Of a stretch of DNA of 8,226 nucleotides, positions 1 to 7,427 are shown piece by piece (within the stretch, counting starts at the first letter, position 1; each line of letters starts with the position of its first letter). The stretch spans positions 1 to 8,226 of the forward strand of contig MGQD01000117.1 in NCBI GenBank assembly GCA_001797695.1, read 5' to 3'. Made by a program: the position numbers and the translations under genes. Source of the DNA: Deltaproteobacteria bacterium RBG_13_49_15 (GTDB lineage Bacteria > Desulfobacterota > Desulfobacteria > Desulfobacterales > UBA2156). The notes under the pieces were generated by a model that did not search any database, had not been told where the DNA came from, and worked only from the letters and a program-made list of their open reading frames with translations.

Positions 1-2236
1 GACCATCGTTTATCTATCGATGGAATACGGAATACACGAAAGCCTTCCTCTTTTTGCAGGAGGTCTGGGTGTTTTAGCCGGGGATTACCTGAAAGCCGGA
101 TCCGATATGGGGCTACCGATCATCGGAATAGGCCTTTTATACCGGGAAGGATATTTTCACCAGTTCCTGGATCAGCAGGGGTGGCAGCAGGAAGAAAACC
201 CTGAGATCGAGATGTCTTATCTTCCTCTTCAACGGATGAAGGATAAAAACAATGATCCGCTTAAGATAACAATTGCCGGGCCGGAGGGAGACATCCATGC
301 ATCGGTTTGGAAAATAGAGATGGGGCGGCTTCCTCTCCTTTTACTTGATACAAACCTGCAGGAAAACCCGCCGAACACCAGGAAAATTACCGACAGACTC
401 TATTCCAGCAATTACAAGAACAGGCTTGCCCAGGAAGTTTTGCTGGGTATAGGAGGCATGCGCGCCCTGAATGCCATCGGAGTCTTCCCGACGATTTGCC
501 ATATCAATGAAGGACATGCAGCTTTTTCGAGTATTGAACGACTTCATCAGATAATGGTCGCTCATCAGGTGGATCTCGAAACGGCGCTGGAAATCGGGCC
601 TAGAACGACGGTCTTTACCACCCATACCCCTGTGGCTGCAGGACACGATGAATTCTCCATAGATGAAGTCAGACCTTACATGCTTCCGATTGCGGATCGC
701 CTGGGCACGAAAGTTGAGGAGATCCTTTCCTGGGGACAATCCTCCGGTTATTCACCTTCGGAAAAGATCTCCATGTTTATTTTAGGGCTTCGCATGTCTA
801 TGTATCGAAACGGCGTCAGCGAACTTCATGGGAAAGTTGCCCGGCATATGTGGTCGAGGGTTTGGAAAGAGTGGCCGGAGGATGAAGTGCCGATTACCCA
901 TATTACCAACGGCGTCCATATCCCTTCATGGATTTCTATCGAAAACTCCATTCTTTTTGATCGATACCTTGGACCGGATTGGTATTTAAGATGCTGGAAC
1001 AGCGATGTTTACAAGCGGATCGATGATATTTATGACGACGAGTTGTGGCGGGCCCATGAGATGGCGCGGAGCCGGCTGATCCGGTTTTGCCGAAGTCTGC
1101 TGGGGCAGCAGTTTGGGAGGAGAAACGCCCCCCGATCGGTTATCGAGAAAGTGGAATCGGTTTTAGATCCGGATATATTAACGATTTCCTTTGCACGGCG
1201 GTTTACGGCCTATAAAAGGGTGACGCTTCTTTTAAAAGATCCGGAGCGCCTGGAAGCGATGTTGAATAATGTGAAGTACCCGATCCAGATCATCTTTTCC
1301 GGGAAAGCCCACCCAAAAGATGATGAGGGAAAACAAGATATTAAAAATCTGTTTAATTTTGCCCAGAAGGAATCGATCCGGAATCGGATCGTTTTTCTTG
1401 AAGATTACGACATCAACATCGCACGGCATCTTGTTCAGGGTTCGGATGTCTGGTTGAATACTCCGCGCCGTACTTTGGAAGCAAGCGGCACTTCGGGGAT
1501 GAAGGCTGCTGCAAACGGAGTTCTCAACGTGAGCATCCTGGACGGATGGTGGAATGAAGGTTATTCAGAGGAAAGGGGGTGGGCCATCGGACGCGGTGAG
1601 GAGTTCGTGGATGCCGCGTATCAGGACATGGTGGAGAGTCAGGCGCTTTATAATGTTCTGGAATATGAAGTGATCCCTTGCTATTACGAGCAGAAAAACG
1701 GGAGAATGCAAGGACGCTGGATCAAAATGATGAAAGAATCGATGAAAATAGCCATTGCCCATTTTTGTACGCACCGGATGATGTCGAGCTATCAGAAAAC
1801 ATTTTATATACCGGCCATTAATAATTACTGGAACTTTTCAGCCGAAGGAAATCGTCAGGCCAAGGAGATGGTTGCTCAGAATCGGCGGCTCCATTCGTTG
1901 TGGAAAGGAATTCAAATCAAATCTCCTGTTTACAGACATAACGGAACCATACGGGTCGGGGACTCATTTGAAGTGACTTCCGAAGTAACGCTGGGTGAAC
2001 TCAAACCCGAGGAGGTCGTAGTTGAGCTCTATTGCGGGACCTTGAAATCGATCGGGATGGTTTCAGAGGGGAAAACCGAACCGATGGAGATCCTTGAAAA
2101 GCTGGAAAACGGGAATTATATTTATAAATCTACGTTAAAATGCACGGATACCGGCCGGTTCGGGTTTACGGTTCGGGTTGTCCCCCGCGGCGATGACTAT
2201 CTCAAGTTCAGGCCGGAATTCATATGCTGGGCATGA
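1..2236 (+). CDS. glgP: Alpha-glucan (glycogen) phosphorylase, GT35, 5'-truncated
   Basis: This enzyme removes glucose from the non-reducing ends of alpha-1,4-glucan using phosphate, giving glucose-1-phosphate in the cytoplasm. The reading frame is open to the left edge. The first ATG (position 20) lies inside the conserved family block SMEYGIHESLP, so it is internal and the true start is upstream; about 100 or more residues, probably the DUF3417-type N-terminal region, are missing. Counting from that ATG, visible family motifs are HINEGH (161-166), THTP with the active-site-type histidine (H202), the phosphate-site-like RRFTAYKR (393-400) and SGTSGMK, whose lysine K495 matches the pyridoxal-phosphate lysine. 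Residues from about 635 to 738 form a beta-rich C-terminal extension ending normally at TGA. The motifs fit the shorter alpha-glucan phosphorylase branch rather than the classical muscle/E. coli type. The glycogen synthase gene follows after 44 bp. Confidence 0.95.
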   Translation, partial: TIVYLSMEYGIHESLPLFAGGLGVLAGDYLKAGSDMGLPIIGIGLLYREGYFHQFLDQQGWQQEENPEIEMSYLPLQRMKDKNNDPLKITIAGPEGDIHASVWKIEMGRLPLLLLDTNLQENPPNTRKITDRLYSSNYKNRLAQEVLLGIGGMRALNAIGVFPTICHINEGHAAFSSIERLHQIMVAHQVDLETALEIGPRTTVFTTHTPVAAGHDEFSIDEVRPYMLPIADRLGTKVEEILSWGQSSGYSPSEKISMFILGLRMSMYRNGVSELHGKVARHMWSRVWKEWPEDEVPITHITNGVHIPSWISIENSILFDRYLGPDWYLRCWNSDVYKRIDDIYDDELWRAHEMARSRLIRFCRSLLGQQFGRRNAPRSVIEKVESVLDPDILTISFARRFTAYKRVTLLLKDPERLEAMLNNVKYPIQIIFSGKAHPKDDEGKQDIKNLFNFAQKESIRNRIVFLEDYDINIARHLVQGSDVWLNTPRRTLEASGTSGMKAAANGVLNVSILDGWWNEGYSEERGWAIGRGEEFVDAAYQDMVESQALYNVLEYEVIPCYYEQKNGRMQGRWIKMMKESMKIAIAHFCTHRMMSSYQKTFYIPAINNYWNFSAEGNRQAKEMVAQNRRLHSLWKGIQIKSPVYRHNGTIRVGDSFEVTSEVTLGELKPEEVVVELYCGTLKSIGMVSEGKTEPMEILEKLENGNYIYKSTLKCTDTGRFGFTVRVVPRGDDYLKFRPEFICWA

Positions 2237-2280
2237 TGATGAGAATTTATGATCTTTTTCCGAAGCTGTCATAGACAAAT

Positions 2281-3789
2281 ATGAAAAATCCGAGAGTGCT
2301 GATCGTAACACCCGAGGTCACCTACCTTCCTGATCGGATGGGTAACCTCTCGAACTGCCTGACGGCAAAAGCAGGGGGTCTCGCTGATGTTTCGGCAGCC
2401 CTTATCAATGCGTTGTTCGAGCAGGGGGTGGACGTGCATGTGGCGCTTCCTGATTATCGCTCTCTGTTTAAAGACCGTCTGGCCCCGTTTCTGCAACAAG
2501 AACAACGGGCGATCCGGCGGATTATGTCGGACGATCGGGTGCATCTTGCTGAGGACAGGGCGTTTTATTATCTGGATCAGGTCTATTCCGATTACGGCCT
2601 GGAAAATACCAAGCTGTCGCTGGCGTTTCAGCGGGAGGTAATCAATAATGTGATTCCAAGAGTCGATCCGGACCTGATTCACTGCAACGACTGGATGACC
2701 GGCCTGATCCCGCCGATGTCAAGGCAACTCGGAATCCCTTGTCTTTTTACCATTCATAATATCCATACGGTTAAAAGCACACTCCCCCATATAGAGGATC
2801 GGGGGATCGACGCGGCATATTTTTGGCAGCATCTGTATTATGAACGGTACCCTTCGCGATATGAAGAAGCCCATTGGAACAACTTGATCGATTTTCTTGT
2901 CTCCGGGGTGTTTGCCGCGCATTTTGTGAATGTGGTGAGCCCTGCGTTTTTAAAGGAAATCGTGGAAGGAAGGCATCCGTTCGTGTCCGATGCTCTGAAA
3001 CGCGAACTCTCCAATAAATATGCTGCCGGATGCGCTGTCGGAGTGTTGAACGCGCCGGATCCGGCGTTTAATCCCTCAGACGACCCGTACCTCAAACGCC
3101 AATACCATTACCGCAACTGCATGACCGGCAAGAAAGAAAATAAACTCCATTTGCAAAAAATGCTGGGCCTCATCGAAGATGACGACGCTCCTCTTTTTTT
3201 CTGGCCGTCGCGACTTGATCCGATCCAGAAAGGATGCCAGTTGCTGGCGGATATTTTTTATCAGGTCATCTCGAGCTACTGGGAAAAGAATTTGGAAGTC
3301 ATATTTGTCGCCAACGGGGATTACCAGGGGGTGTTCCGGGGGATCACGGAGCATCACGGCTTTGAACGGCGGGTGGCGGTTTGTGATTTCAGCGAACCGA
3401 TGGAGCATCTCGGATATGCTGCATCGGATTTCATTCTGATGCCCTCGTTGTTTGAACCCTGCGGCCTGCCGCAGATGATCGCTCCGATTTACGGGTCATT
3501 GCCGGTCGCCCATTATACCGGCGGGATCCGGGACACCCTCGTTCATCTCAATTTATCCGAAAACAAGGGAAACGGGTTCATATTCGAAACATACGATTCA
3601 GGCGGCCTTTTATGGGCCATTGACCAGGCTATGGGATTTTTTAATCAAAACTCCGTCGTAAAGAAAAAGCAGATCAGCCGGATCATGAAGGAGAGTGCGG
3701 CAACCTTCACCCATGCCTCGAGTGCACGCCAATATATCGACCTGTATGAAAAGATGCTTCAACGCCCCTTAATCAACACCTACTCCTAA
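2281..3789 (+). CDS. glgA: Glycogen/starch synthase, GT5 family (GlgA-like)
   Basis: Predicted to transfer glucose from a nucleotide sugar (ADP-glucose in most bacterial relatives) to a growing alpha-1,4-glucan. The 502-residue length is normal for GT5. The N-terminal GT-B half holds KAGGLADV (K30 matches the substrate-binding lysine of the usual KTGGL) and FTIHN, with the conserved histidine. The C-terminal half holds PSRLDPIQKG (R311, K317) and FEPCGLPQ, whose E392 matches the catalytic-site glutamate. R and K are six residues apart here, against five in E. coli-type GlgA (SRLTSQKG), and the Thr of KTGGL is Ala, so this is a divergent subgroup. The ATG at 2281 is the first after an in-frame TAG (2272-2274) and includes the first Rossmann strand (RVLIVTPE). 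No good Shine-Dalgarno is seen in the 44-bp gap. The branching-enzyme gene starts directly after its stop. Nucleotide-sugar preference cannot be told from sequence. Confidence 0.93.
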   Translation: MKNPRVLIVTPEVTYLPDRMGNLSNCLTAKAGGLADVSAALINALFEQGVDVHVALPDYRSLFKDRLAPFLQQEQRAIRRIMSDDRVHLAEDRAFYYLDQVYSDYGLENTKLSLAFQREVINNVIPRVDPDLIHCNDWMTGLIPPMSRQLGIPCLFTIHNIHTVKSTLPHIEDRGIDAAYFWQHLYYERYPSRYEEAHWNNLIDFLVSGVFAAHFVNVVSPAFLKEIVEGRHPFVSDALKRELSNKYAAGCAVGVLNAPDPAFNPSDDPYLKRQYHYRNCMTGKKENKLHLQKMLGLIEDDDAPLFFWPSRLDPIQKGCQLLADIFYQVISSYWEKNLEVIFVANGDYQGVFRGITEHHGFERRVAVCDFSEPMEHLGYAASDFILMPSLFEPCGLPQMIAPIYGSLPVAHYTGGIRDTLVHLNLSENKGNGFIFETYDSGGLLWAIDQAMGFFNQNSVVKKKQISRIMKESAATFTHASSARQYIDLYEKMLQRPLINTYS

Positions 3790-5799
3790 ATGGAAAAGAT
3801 CCTTTCCCCATTGCCGGAGAAAGATCCGTTTCTCAACCCCTATAAAGAGATCCTCCGGAAGCGGATCAACCATGTGATCCGGCAAAAATCCCGCCTTGCC
3901 GGAAAAAAGAAGACGCTCTCCGAGATGGCCTGTGGTCACGAGTATTTCGGTCTTCATTTCAGGGAAAATGAATGGATCTTTAGGGAATGGGCTCCGAATG
4001 CCGATGCCGTATATCTGATCGGGGAGATGACGGACTGGAAAGAAGAAGAAACCTTTTCCCTAAAGCGTGTTCATCCGGAGGGGCACTGGGAAGTCCGCCT
4101 TCCGGAACCTTCTTTTGGGCATGGAAACCTGTTCCGGCTGCGCATCCACTGGCCGGGGGGCGCCGGAGACCGTATTCCTGCCTATGCCCGCCGTGTGGTT
4201 CAGGATCCGCAGACTCTCATTTTCAATGCCCAAGTCTGGAAGCCGCCGGTTCCGTTTGAATGGAAACATTTTCATTTCCGGCATCCTCCCAAAGGGCTTT
4301 TCATTTACGAAGCGCATATCGGAATAGCTCAGGAAGAAGAGCGGATTGGGACCTATCGGGAATTTATTTCAAAAACCCTTCCGCGCATCGTAAAAGCCGG
4401 TTACAACACCCTTCAGTTGATGGCCGTTCAGGAGCATCCGTATTATGCGTCCTTCGGATATCAGGTTTCGAATTTTTTCGCCGCCTCCTCCCGGTTCGGC
4501 ACACCGGAAGACCTTAAGGCGCTGATTGATGCCGCCCACGAAGAAGGGCTTTGGGTCATCATCGACCTGATTCATTCCCATTCCGCTCCCAACGAAGTCG
4601 AAGGGTTGAGCCGGTTTGACGGCACGACCTTCCAATATTTCCATGCAGGACCGAGAGGAATTCACCATGCGTGGGGGTCGCGCTGTTTCGATTATGCCAA
4701 GCCCGAGGTGCTTCATTTTTTACTTTCAAACTGCCGGTTCTGGCTCGATGAATACCGGCTGGACGGATTCCGGTTCGACGGCGTGACGAGCATGCTCTAT
4801 CTCCATCATGGCATGGGGAAGGCATTTGTATCCTATGACGATTATTTTGGAAAAGACGTTGATGAAGACGCCCTTGTTTATCTGACGCTCGCAAATGAAT
4901 TGATCCACGATATCAACCCCCATGCCGTGACCATTGCGGAGGATGTCAGCGGGATGCCGGGATTGGCGGCCCCCATCCGGAACGGCGGCTGCGGGTTTGA
5001 TTATCGTTTTGCCATGGGGATACCCGATTTATGGGTTCGGCTGGCCAAAGATCTTCCCGATGAAGAATGGCCGACCGGGCATCTGTGGCATGAACTCAAT
5101 AACCGCAGGAAAGAGGAAAAAACCATCAGTTATGCCGAATCCCACGATCAAGCCCTGGTCGGGGATCAGACGCTCCTGTTCCGGCTTGCGGGAAACGCAA
5201 TGTATCGCCACATGAGGATTTCGGATGAGAACATCTTGGTGGATCGCGGCATGGCGCTGCATAAGATGATCCGCCTCATCACTCTATCAACCGCTGGGAA
5301 CGGCTATCTGAATTTCATGGGAAATGAATTCGGACACCCGGAGTGGATCGATTTTCCAAGGGAAGGGAACAACTGGTCGTATCGGTATGCCAGGCGACAG
5401 TGGCACCTAATCGACGACCCGAATCTGAAATATCCCCTACTGGCGCATTTCGATCGCGATATGATCCGCCTTGCCGGGAAGTATCATCTTTTCGAATCCT
5501 CCGATACGGTTCTGTTGAAGGAGCATTTTGCCGATAAGGTGATTGTTTTTTTAAGGGGGGATCTGTTGTTCGCCTTCAATTTTCACCCTCTTGCATCGTT
5601 TGCTGACTATCGGTTTGAGGCTCCTTTGGGGGAGTACCGAATGATCCTGAACACGGATGAAAAACAATACGGCGGTCACGGAAGACTGGCTCAGGATCAG
5701 CGGCACATCACGCTCCCGGAGAAAAGCGAAGCGAAACAACGGCGCCTGTTAAACCTTTATCTTCCGAGCCGGACCGGGCTGGTCCTGGAAAAGGAATGA
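3790..5799 (+). CDS. glgB: 1,4-alpha-glucan branching enzyme, eukaryote-like GH13
   Basis: Cuts alpha-1,4 chains and rejoins them as alpha-1,6 branches in the storage glucan. Domain order: a helical N-terminal segment (about 1-50), a CBM48 carbohydrate-binding domain (about 52-145), the GH13 barrel (about 170-560) and a C-terminal beta domain. Catalytic residues are visible: nucleophile D330 in GFRFDGV, acid/base E384 in IAEDVSGMPG and the third carboxylate D453 in ESHDQ; region I is DLIHSH (259-264). Blocks such as QLMAVQEHPYYASFGYQV and GNEFGHPEWIDFPREGNNW closely match animal and plant branching enzymes (human GBE1 type, GH13 subfamily 8) rather than E. coli GlgB. At 669 residues it is near the length of human GBE1 (about 700) and looks complete. 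The ATG directly follows the glgA stop (TAAATG) with no Shine-Dalgarno, so reinitiation by ribosomes ending glgA is likely. Confidence 0.96.
   Translation: MEKILSPLPEKDPFLNPYKEILRKRINHVIRQKSRLAGKKKTLSEMACGHEYFGLHFRENEWIFREWAPNADAVYLIGEMTDWKEEETFSLKRVHPEGHWEVRLPEPSFGHGNLFRLRIHWPGGAGDRIPAYARRVVQDPQTLIFNAQVWKPPVPFEWKHFHFRHPPKGLFIYEAHIGIAQEEERIGTYREFISKTLPRIVKAGYNTLQLMAVQEHPYYASFGYQVSNFFAASSRFGTPEDLKALIDAAHEEGLWVIIDLIHSHSAPNEVEGLSRFDGTTFQYFHAGPRGIHHAWGSRCFDYAKPEVLHFLLSNCRFWLDEYRLDGFRFDGVTSMLYLHHGMGKAFVSYDDYFGKDVDEDALVYLTLANELIHDINPHAVTIAEDVSGMPGLAAPIRNGGCGFDYRFAMGIPDLWVRLAKDLPDEEWPTGHLWHELNNRRKEEKTISYAESHDQALVGDQTLLFRLAGNAMYRHMRISDENILVDRGMALHKMIRLITLSTAGNGYLNFMGNEFGHPEWIDFPREGNNWSYRYARRQWHLIDDPNLKYPLLAHFDRDMIRLAGKYHLFESSDTVLLKEHFADKVIVFLRGDLLFAFNFHPLASFADYRFEAPLGEYRMILNTDEKQYGGHGRLAQDQRHITLPEKSEAKQRRLLNLYLPSRTGLVLEKE
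5791..5796 (+). promoter_or_regulatory. Ribosome binding site for yqeB inside the glgB end
   Basis: AAGGAA lies six bases before the yqeB ATG (5803) and within the last codons of glgB, just ahead of its TGA (5797-5799). It is the clearest Shine-Dalgarno at any of the five gene junctions here. It supports the ATG at 5803 and suggests that the Se/Mo module can recruit ribosomes itself even if it is co-transcribed with the glycogen genes. It was judged by eye. Confidence 0.6.
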
Positions 5800-5802
5800 G
5801 AT

Positions 5803-6618
5803 ATGCCGATTCTGGATCCCATTGTTGGAATCAAAGGAGCCGGTGAAATGGCGAGCGCCGTTGCATGGAGGCTCTATATGTCCAATATCCGAAGGGTAAT
5901 CATGATGGAGACACCCCGCCCTCTGGCCGTCAGAAGAGAGGTCTCGTTTTGCGAATCCTTGTTTTTAGGGAAAAAAACCGTTGAAGGCGTCGAAGCGATC
6001 ATGGCGGAAAGCATCCATCGGGTCGATGAAATCTGGAGACAAAAGGCTATCCCCGTCATCGCCGATCCGTCCTGGCATTCCCTGGTCCGGCTCAAACCCC
6101 AGGTGGTTGTCGATGCGATTTTGGCGAAGCGGAATTTAGGAACTGCCATCAACGAAGCCCCTCTTGTCATCGGGCTCGGTCCGGGTTTTATCGCAGGAGT
6201 CGACGTCCACCTGGTGATTGAAACCAACCGGGGGCATCATCTGGGGCGCATCATCACCGGGGGGAGCGCTGAACCGAACACCGGGATTCCGGGAGATATC
6301 GGGGGGCACACTTCGAAACGGGTGCTGAGGGCTCCTGCAGACGGCGCGTTCCAGTCTGAAAAAGAAATCGGAGATTTTATCAGGACAGGCGACATAGTCG
6401 GCGCCGTTTCAGGCAAAACAATCAAAACCGCAATAGATGGAATCATCAGAGGATTGATCCGGCCGGGAACAACCGTTACCAGGAATATGAAAATCGGAGA
6501 TATCGACCCGCGGGGAGTCAAAGATTTTTGTTACACCATTTCAGACAAGGCGAGGACCGTTTCCGGATCGGTCCTTGAATCAATCCTTCGCGTGTTCAAT
6601 ACCTCGACTCCGGTATGA
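5803..6618 (+). CDS. yqeB: Selenium-dependent Mo hydroxylase accessory protein YqeB (EF2563 family)
   Basis: Recognised as the YqeB/EF2563 family, which tracks with selenium-dependent molybdenum hydroxylases and is thought to help mature their labile-selenium molybdenum cofactor; the exact reaction is not established. Visible features are an N-terminal Rossmann-like loop GIKGAGEMA (G12, G14, A17) followed by E36 and the RPLAVRREVSF stretch, the family block GLGPGFIAGVDVH (124-136) and RGHHLGRII. The C-terminal part, from about residue 176 (RAPADGAF, IGDFIRTGD, KIGDIDPRG), resembles a small lipoyl/biotinyl-like beta fold. The length of 271 residues is normal. The start at 5803 has a good Shine-Dalgarno and lies 3 bp after the branching-enzyme stop. 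It overlaps yqeC by four bases (ATGA). No in-frame UGA that might encode selenocysteine is present; the protein is expected to act in cofactor handling, not to carry selenium itself. Confidence 0.9.
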   Translation: MPILDPIVGIKGAGEMASAVAWRLYMSNIRRVIMMETPRPLAVRREVSFCESLFLGKKTVEGVEAIMAESIHRVDEIWRQKAIPVIADPSWHSLVRLKPQVVVDAILAKRNLGTAINEAPLVIGLGPGFIAGVDVHLVIETNRGHHLGRIITGGSAEPNTGIPGDIGGHTSKRVLRAPADGAFQSEKEIGDFIRTGDIVGAVSGKTIKTAIDGIIRGLIRPGTTVTRNMKIGDIDPRGVKDFCYTISDKARTVSGSVLESILRVFNTSTPV

Positions 6619-7427
6619 AGAAACTTTGCTTCCCTTTCAGAAAAGCTTTTTTTCTTGAAACCGGCGGAATCATCAGCATTGTGGGAGCCGGAGGGAAAAC
6701 GTCCCTGATGCATGTTTTGTCCCGGGAGCTTTCGGCATCCGGGGAACCGGTCCTGGCGACAACGACGACCAAGGTCCGGATTCCGGAAGGCGGGGTGTTT
6801 TCAAAAATCATTATCTGTGCAAACGGCAAAGAGCTGTTGAGAGAGGTGAAATCATGTGGAGAAAAATTCATTTCTCCGGTATTTGCCGCATCGGGGAATA
6901 TTTCCGGGCAGAACAAACTCACCGGTCTGGACCCTGAAGCCATTGAGCGGATCGCCGGGAGCGCCATTTACAAGTGGATCATCGTCGAAGCGGATGGCGC
7001 TTCACAGAGGCCTTTAAAGGCGCCGGCTCCTCATGAACCGGTCATCCCAAGATCCACCGGGTGGACGATCGGCGTGGCCGGGCTTGACGGGATCGGCAAG
7101 CCTGTTGAAGCGCGCTGGGTTTTCAGGCCGGAGCGATTTGCAGAACTGACAAACATAAAGATGGGGGAAATAGTCACAGAGCATTCCGTTGCGAAAGCGC
7201 TGATCCATCCGGAAGGGATCATGAAAGGATCTCCGCGAAATGCCCGGAAGATCGTCTTTCTCAATAAAGCGGATCGCCCGGAAAGAGTGGAATCCGGGAG
7301 AAAAATTACTTCTATTATTATCGCATTCGGAGAAAGCACTGTCGAACGGGTCGTTATCGGCCGGCTTTTGGAGACGCCGTCAATTCTGGAATGCAGGGAT
7401 AATGAAAGGGTACGGGATATCGGATAA
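6615..7427 (+). CDS. yqeC: Selenium-dependent hydroxylase accessory protein YqeC
   Basis: Matches the YqeC family of putative accessory proteins for selenium-dependent molybdenum hydroxylases; its biochemical role is unproven. It looks like a P-loop nucleotide-binding protein. VGAGGKTS (23-30) is a Walker A-like loop lacking the usual leading Gly/Ala, as in other family members. VEADGASQRPLKAP (124-137) is a family signature in the Walker B position. FLNKAD has an NKxD-type motif (217-220) as in guanine-specific GTPases, so GTP use is a reasonable inference. The length of 270 residues is normal. Its ATG overlaps the yqeB stop (ATGA) with no Shine-Dalgarno, so translation is probably coupled to yqeB. 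Its own stop overlaps the next start by one base (TAATG). Base use resembles the neighbours and no damage is seen. Confidence 0.9.
   Translation: MKKLCFPFRKAFFLETGGIISIVGAGGKTSLMHVLSRELSASGEPVLATTTTKVRIPEGGVFSKIIICANGKELLREVKSCGEKFISPVFAASGNISGQNKLTGLDPEAIERIAGSAIYKWIIVEADGASQRPLKAPAPHEPVIPRSTGWTIGVAGLDGIGKPVEARWVFRPERFAELTNIKMGEIVTEHSVAKALIHPEGIMKGSPRNARKIVFLNKADRPERVESGRKITSIIIAFGESTVERVVIGRLLETPSILECRDNERVRDIG

Noticed and set aside
20..22. ATG at position 20 as the true start of the phosphorylase
   Set aside because: The frame is open further left, and the codons before it (TIVYLS) continue the conserved family block, so the gene begins outside the window.
2237..2280. Possible promoter or small RNA in the 44-bp glgP-glgA gap
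   Set aside because: It is too short and has no clear -35/-10 pair, hairpin or Shine-Dalgarno that I can support.
2269..2682. 137-codon open frame on the minus strand opposite the glgA start
   Set aside because: It lies antisense to a well-supported GT5 gene, and its translation shows no recognisable motif; it is a shadow of coding-strand codon bias.
6635..6660. AT-rich imperfect inverted repeat (TTTCAGAAAA / TTTTCTTGAAA) near the yqeC start
   Set aside because: The stem is about ten pairs, weak and bulged, and lies within codons 7-16 of yqeC. There is no evidence of function as a terminator or regulator, and chance is likely.
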